A stretch of DNA of 64,000 nucleotides, taken from NCBI GenBank assembly GCA_032158295.1, contig CM063258.1, forward strand, positions 1,632,001-1,696,000, in the 5' to 3' direction. Shown piece after piece: positions 49,701-52,700 of the stretch; within the stretch, counting starts at the first letter, position 1, and the number at the start of each line of letters is the position of its first letter. Below the pieces are notes generated by a model. It did not search any database and had not been told where the DNA came from. It was given only the letters and a program-made list of their open reading frames with translations. A program made the position numbers and the translations under genes. The stretch is from Pycnopodia helianthoides. Lineage: Eukaryota > Echinodermata > Asteroidea > Forcipulatida > Asteriidae.

Positions 49701-52700
49701 AGTCAACGAAGATGGCGACCAAAGATGGAGGCTAAAAATCCGATCAACGTCCCCACGCACCGCATCGTCCCCCTCGCGCGGGCGGACGGGCAGACCGCGC
49801 AGCGCCGCGGGAAGGAAGTTGACCCAAGCTTTAATAGTATAGAAGTCTAATGAAGTAAGGCTAATTCACTGAAGTGGAAAAACTCACTTGTTCAAAGAGG
49901 CCTATAGATAGGTTGCAATGTGACGTCAATCGACCATCTTTACCGAACACACAGTCTTGCGTTTTGCGTGAAAATGGCGTGCAGCACGCATACATTTCAC
50001 AAAACTCATGGCACGTTTGGTTAGTGAACAATGCGGCTGCGTTAATAATTTGAGCGCTTGACGTGCCTGCAAGCCAAAATGCAATTCACCCGTAAAGATG
50101 GCGTCTATTGGGAACTATCTCTAGTCTCTTCTTACGTCTTTGTTGATTAATTTGTGCATTGCCAGGTATTATTCTCTTTTCACTCTTCATTTTATTGTGT
50201 ACCTTAATTTTATTGTCTTGTTCCCTCCTTGTTAAGTGGTGATCAAGTGTCTGTCTTTGAAATGTATAGATGTGTAATTTTATGCTGCATTTGTAGTTTT
50301 TTTTCTGTACATTGTCTGATTTTGAATTCATTTGTTGTAATTTTGTGCTGCATTTTTTATTTAAAAAAAATTGTAGAATGAATGTGTTTGTAGGCTTTAT
50401 TGAGTTATTGTATTTTTGATGTCATTTTTGAATTATTGCGGAATTGTTGGTGTCTTCCACACCTCCGAGCATCCTCGAAAGGAGAGGGCGCAAATTTGAT
50501 AAATGATTAATATTAGGAAGAAACTATAAATAAATAGTAAACTTGCGGGTACAGTCATGTGTAAATCTCTTTTGTGAGAGTGTTGGCTCTGAAAAGAGCC
50601 GGTGTGGTCTTGACGTTTCGAACAGTATACTCTGCTCGTCTTCAGGACGAGTTCCTTCCTATTTTTTTCCACACCATGCAAAGCTTCAAATGATTATTAT
50701 TGTTATCGTGTTTGTTTTGTTTGGTTGTCAGGTGTCAGCGTGGACGAGGTACTGGGTGGGACTATGGGGAACCAACATTGTACACTATGCAGCTAAGTAC
50801 TTCACCGGACACGACAGATCAGATGTGAGTTGCTTTTGCACTGAGGTAGTCTATTTCCAAACCACAGTGGATGATATTGAATGGCCAGACAGTAGGAGGG
50901 TTGACTGTACTGTGGAGATACATTCACCACATGATAGAAGTTTGCAGGCTGGCATAGTTTATCTATCATTGAAAACCAGAGTGGTCAGATAGTAGGAGGG
51001 TTGACTTTGTACCATGTAAAAGCATTCACAGTGCCTGATCCAGCTCTGATCCCACTTTTGATCACAAAAAACACAAGTAAAAAGCCCGCCATTCCTAGCA
51101 AAGCCGGAAATGACCACATTGCATTGCAGTGTCCGATCCACCTTTGCGTTTACACTTGTAACTGGAATCCACTTTGTCAGATCTGATCCGCCAATTGCAG
51201 GGTTCAACCCTCCTCAAAAGATGGAATAAAATTGCAGGATCTTGAGCCGGGTCTGATCCTGCTTATTTGCGTTTACACTAGCTGTGAATCCACAATGGCA
51301 GATCAAATCCAGGTCCGATCCACCTTTCTGGATCTAGTAGAAATGGGGTCCTAAAATTTTGACCACCATGGAAGACCTTGAATCCTTCCTAATCCATCTG
51401 TTATAAGTGTCAGTCGTTTTAGCTGACGATATTCGTTGTTTCATTGCAGTTCAAGATAAGGCCTTGTAAGTTATTTTCCATCATTGACTGGGTGGTCATG
51501 CTACCAGAGACAAGGGGACACAACATCATTCTACTAACAGACCTTGCCAAAGGTGAGCCATCTTAGATACACCTCCCGAAACAACCAGGGCATCTTTTTT
51601 ACTCAAAATGTTCTTCCATCTAACTGCATAATAGATTGCCATTTAACTGTTAAGCCTGGTTCATACTTAACACATGAAAGCAAATTTTGATGACGCAGTT
51701 ATCGGTACGCCATGTTTTTCCAATTGGAGACTTCTGAATGCTAGATGGCAGCAGACATACCAGGTAAAATTCCATTGTTTAGCTTTTGTAGTTCTGAGCA
51801 TGCGCACATAGCCGAGAACAATGAATTTACCTGGTAAGTCTGCTGCCACCTAGCGTCCCAAAAGTCCCCCATTGTGCCGCAAGAAATATTGGTTTGCTTT
51901 TGCTTTCAAACAGGGCTTTAGTCCATAAAGGGCCAAATTCATTTAACCTGTAGCAAGTATCTTTGGTGATTACCAGTTTCAGCTAAGCAAGATGTGTTTA
52001 TGCTCAGCATATTTTTGTATTTGTGTAATTTATGTACAAATTGTGTAGGTGTTTAGGAAGTGTTCATGGTTAAGGCTAGGCTTAGTTTTTTTGTTTGTTT
52101 ACATGTCTATGATATTATTATTTAAGTACAGTTTTATTATTTTAATGTTTAAAAATACATGTTATCATACAATTTCCATTTCTACCTTTAGGGAACTCTT
52201 ATAAATACAAAGCGCCCTCATACACCATGGCTTGCCAGTGGGTCCGGTACCTGGATGAAGCAACCAAGAAACACAAAGGGCCAAAGGTCAGTCTTAAAAT
52301 GGGGTTTCACCGTTGTTGTTGTTGTTATTTGTTTGTTTTTAATGATGTTTATTCTACGCTACCAAGCACATGAGTTATACCCTTTTATGCATCATTTATT
52401 TTAGTGATAATGGACACATTAGTGGACACATTAATTGTTTCTTTGATTTTAGCACATCGCGACCCCACAAAAAAACCTGCCACAATAGCGCCCTCAAGAG
52501 TCCTCTTTCCCATTCTGAAAACTGTGTGGCCGTGGTATCTTAATTTTTCATTTTGCAACTATTTTTCTGCTGGATTTAAACCAGTCGCTAGCCATCGGTC
52601 GGCACAAGAAAGAGTTAATGAGTCCCACAACTAGGTCCCCTTCACTTGCATTGTCAAAAACATCTACCAATTGTTTGGAGGGGGGGTGGGGTGGGGTTGG

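Noticed and set aside
50538..50690. A histone gene ending at the stem-loop
   Set aside because: Nothing upstream on the minus strand encodes a histone fold, and a second degraded copy shows that the block is repetitive.
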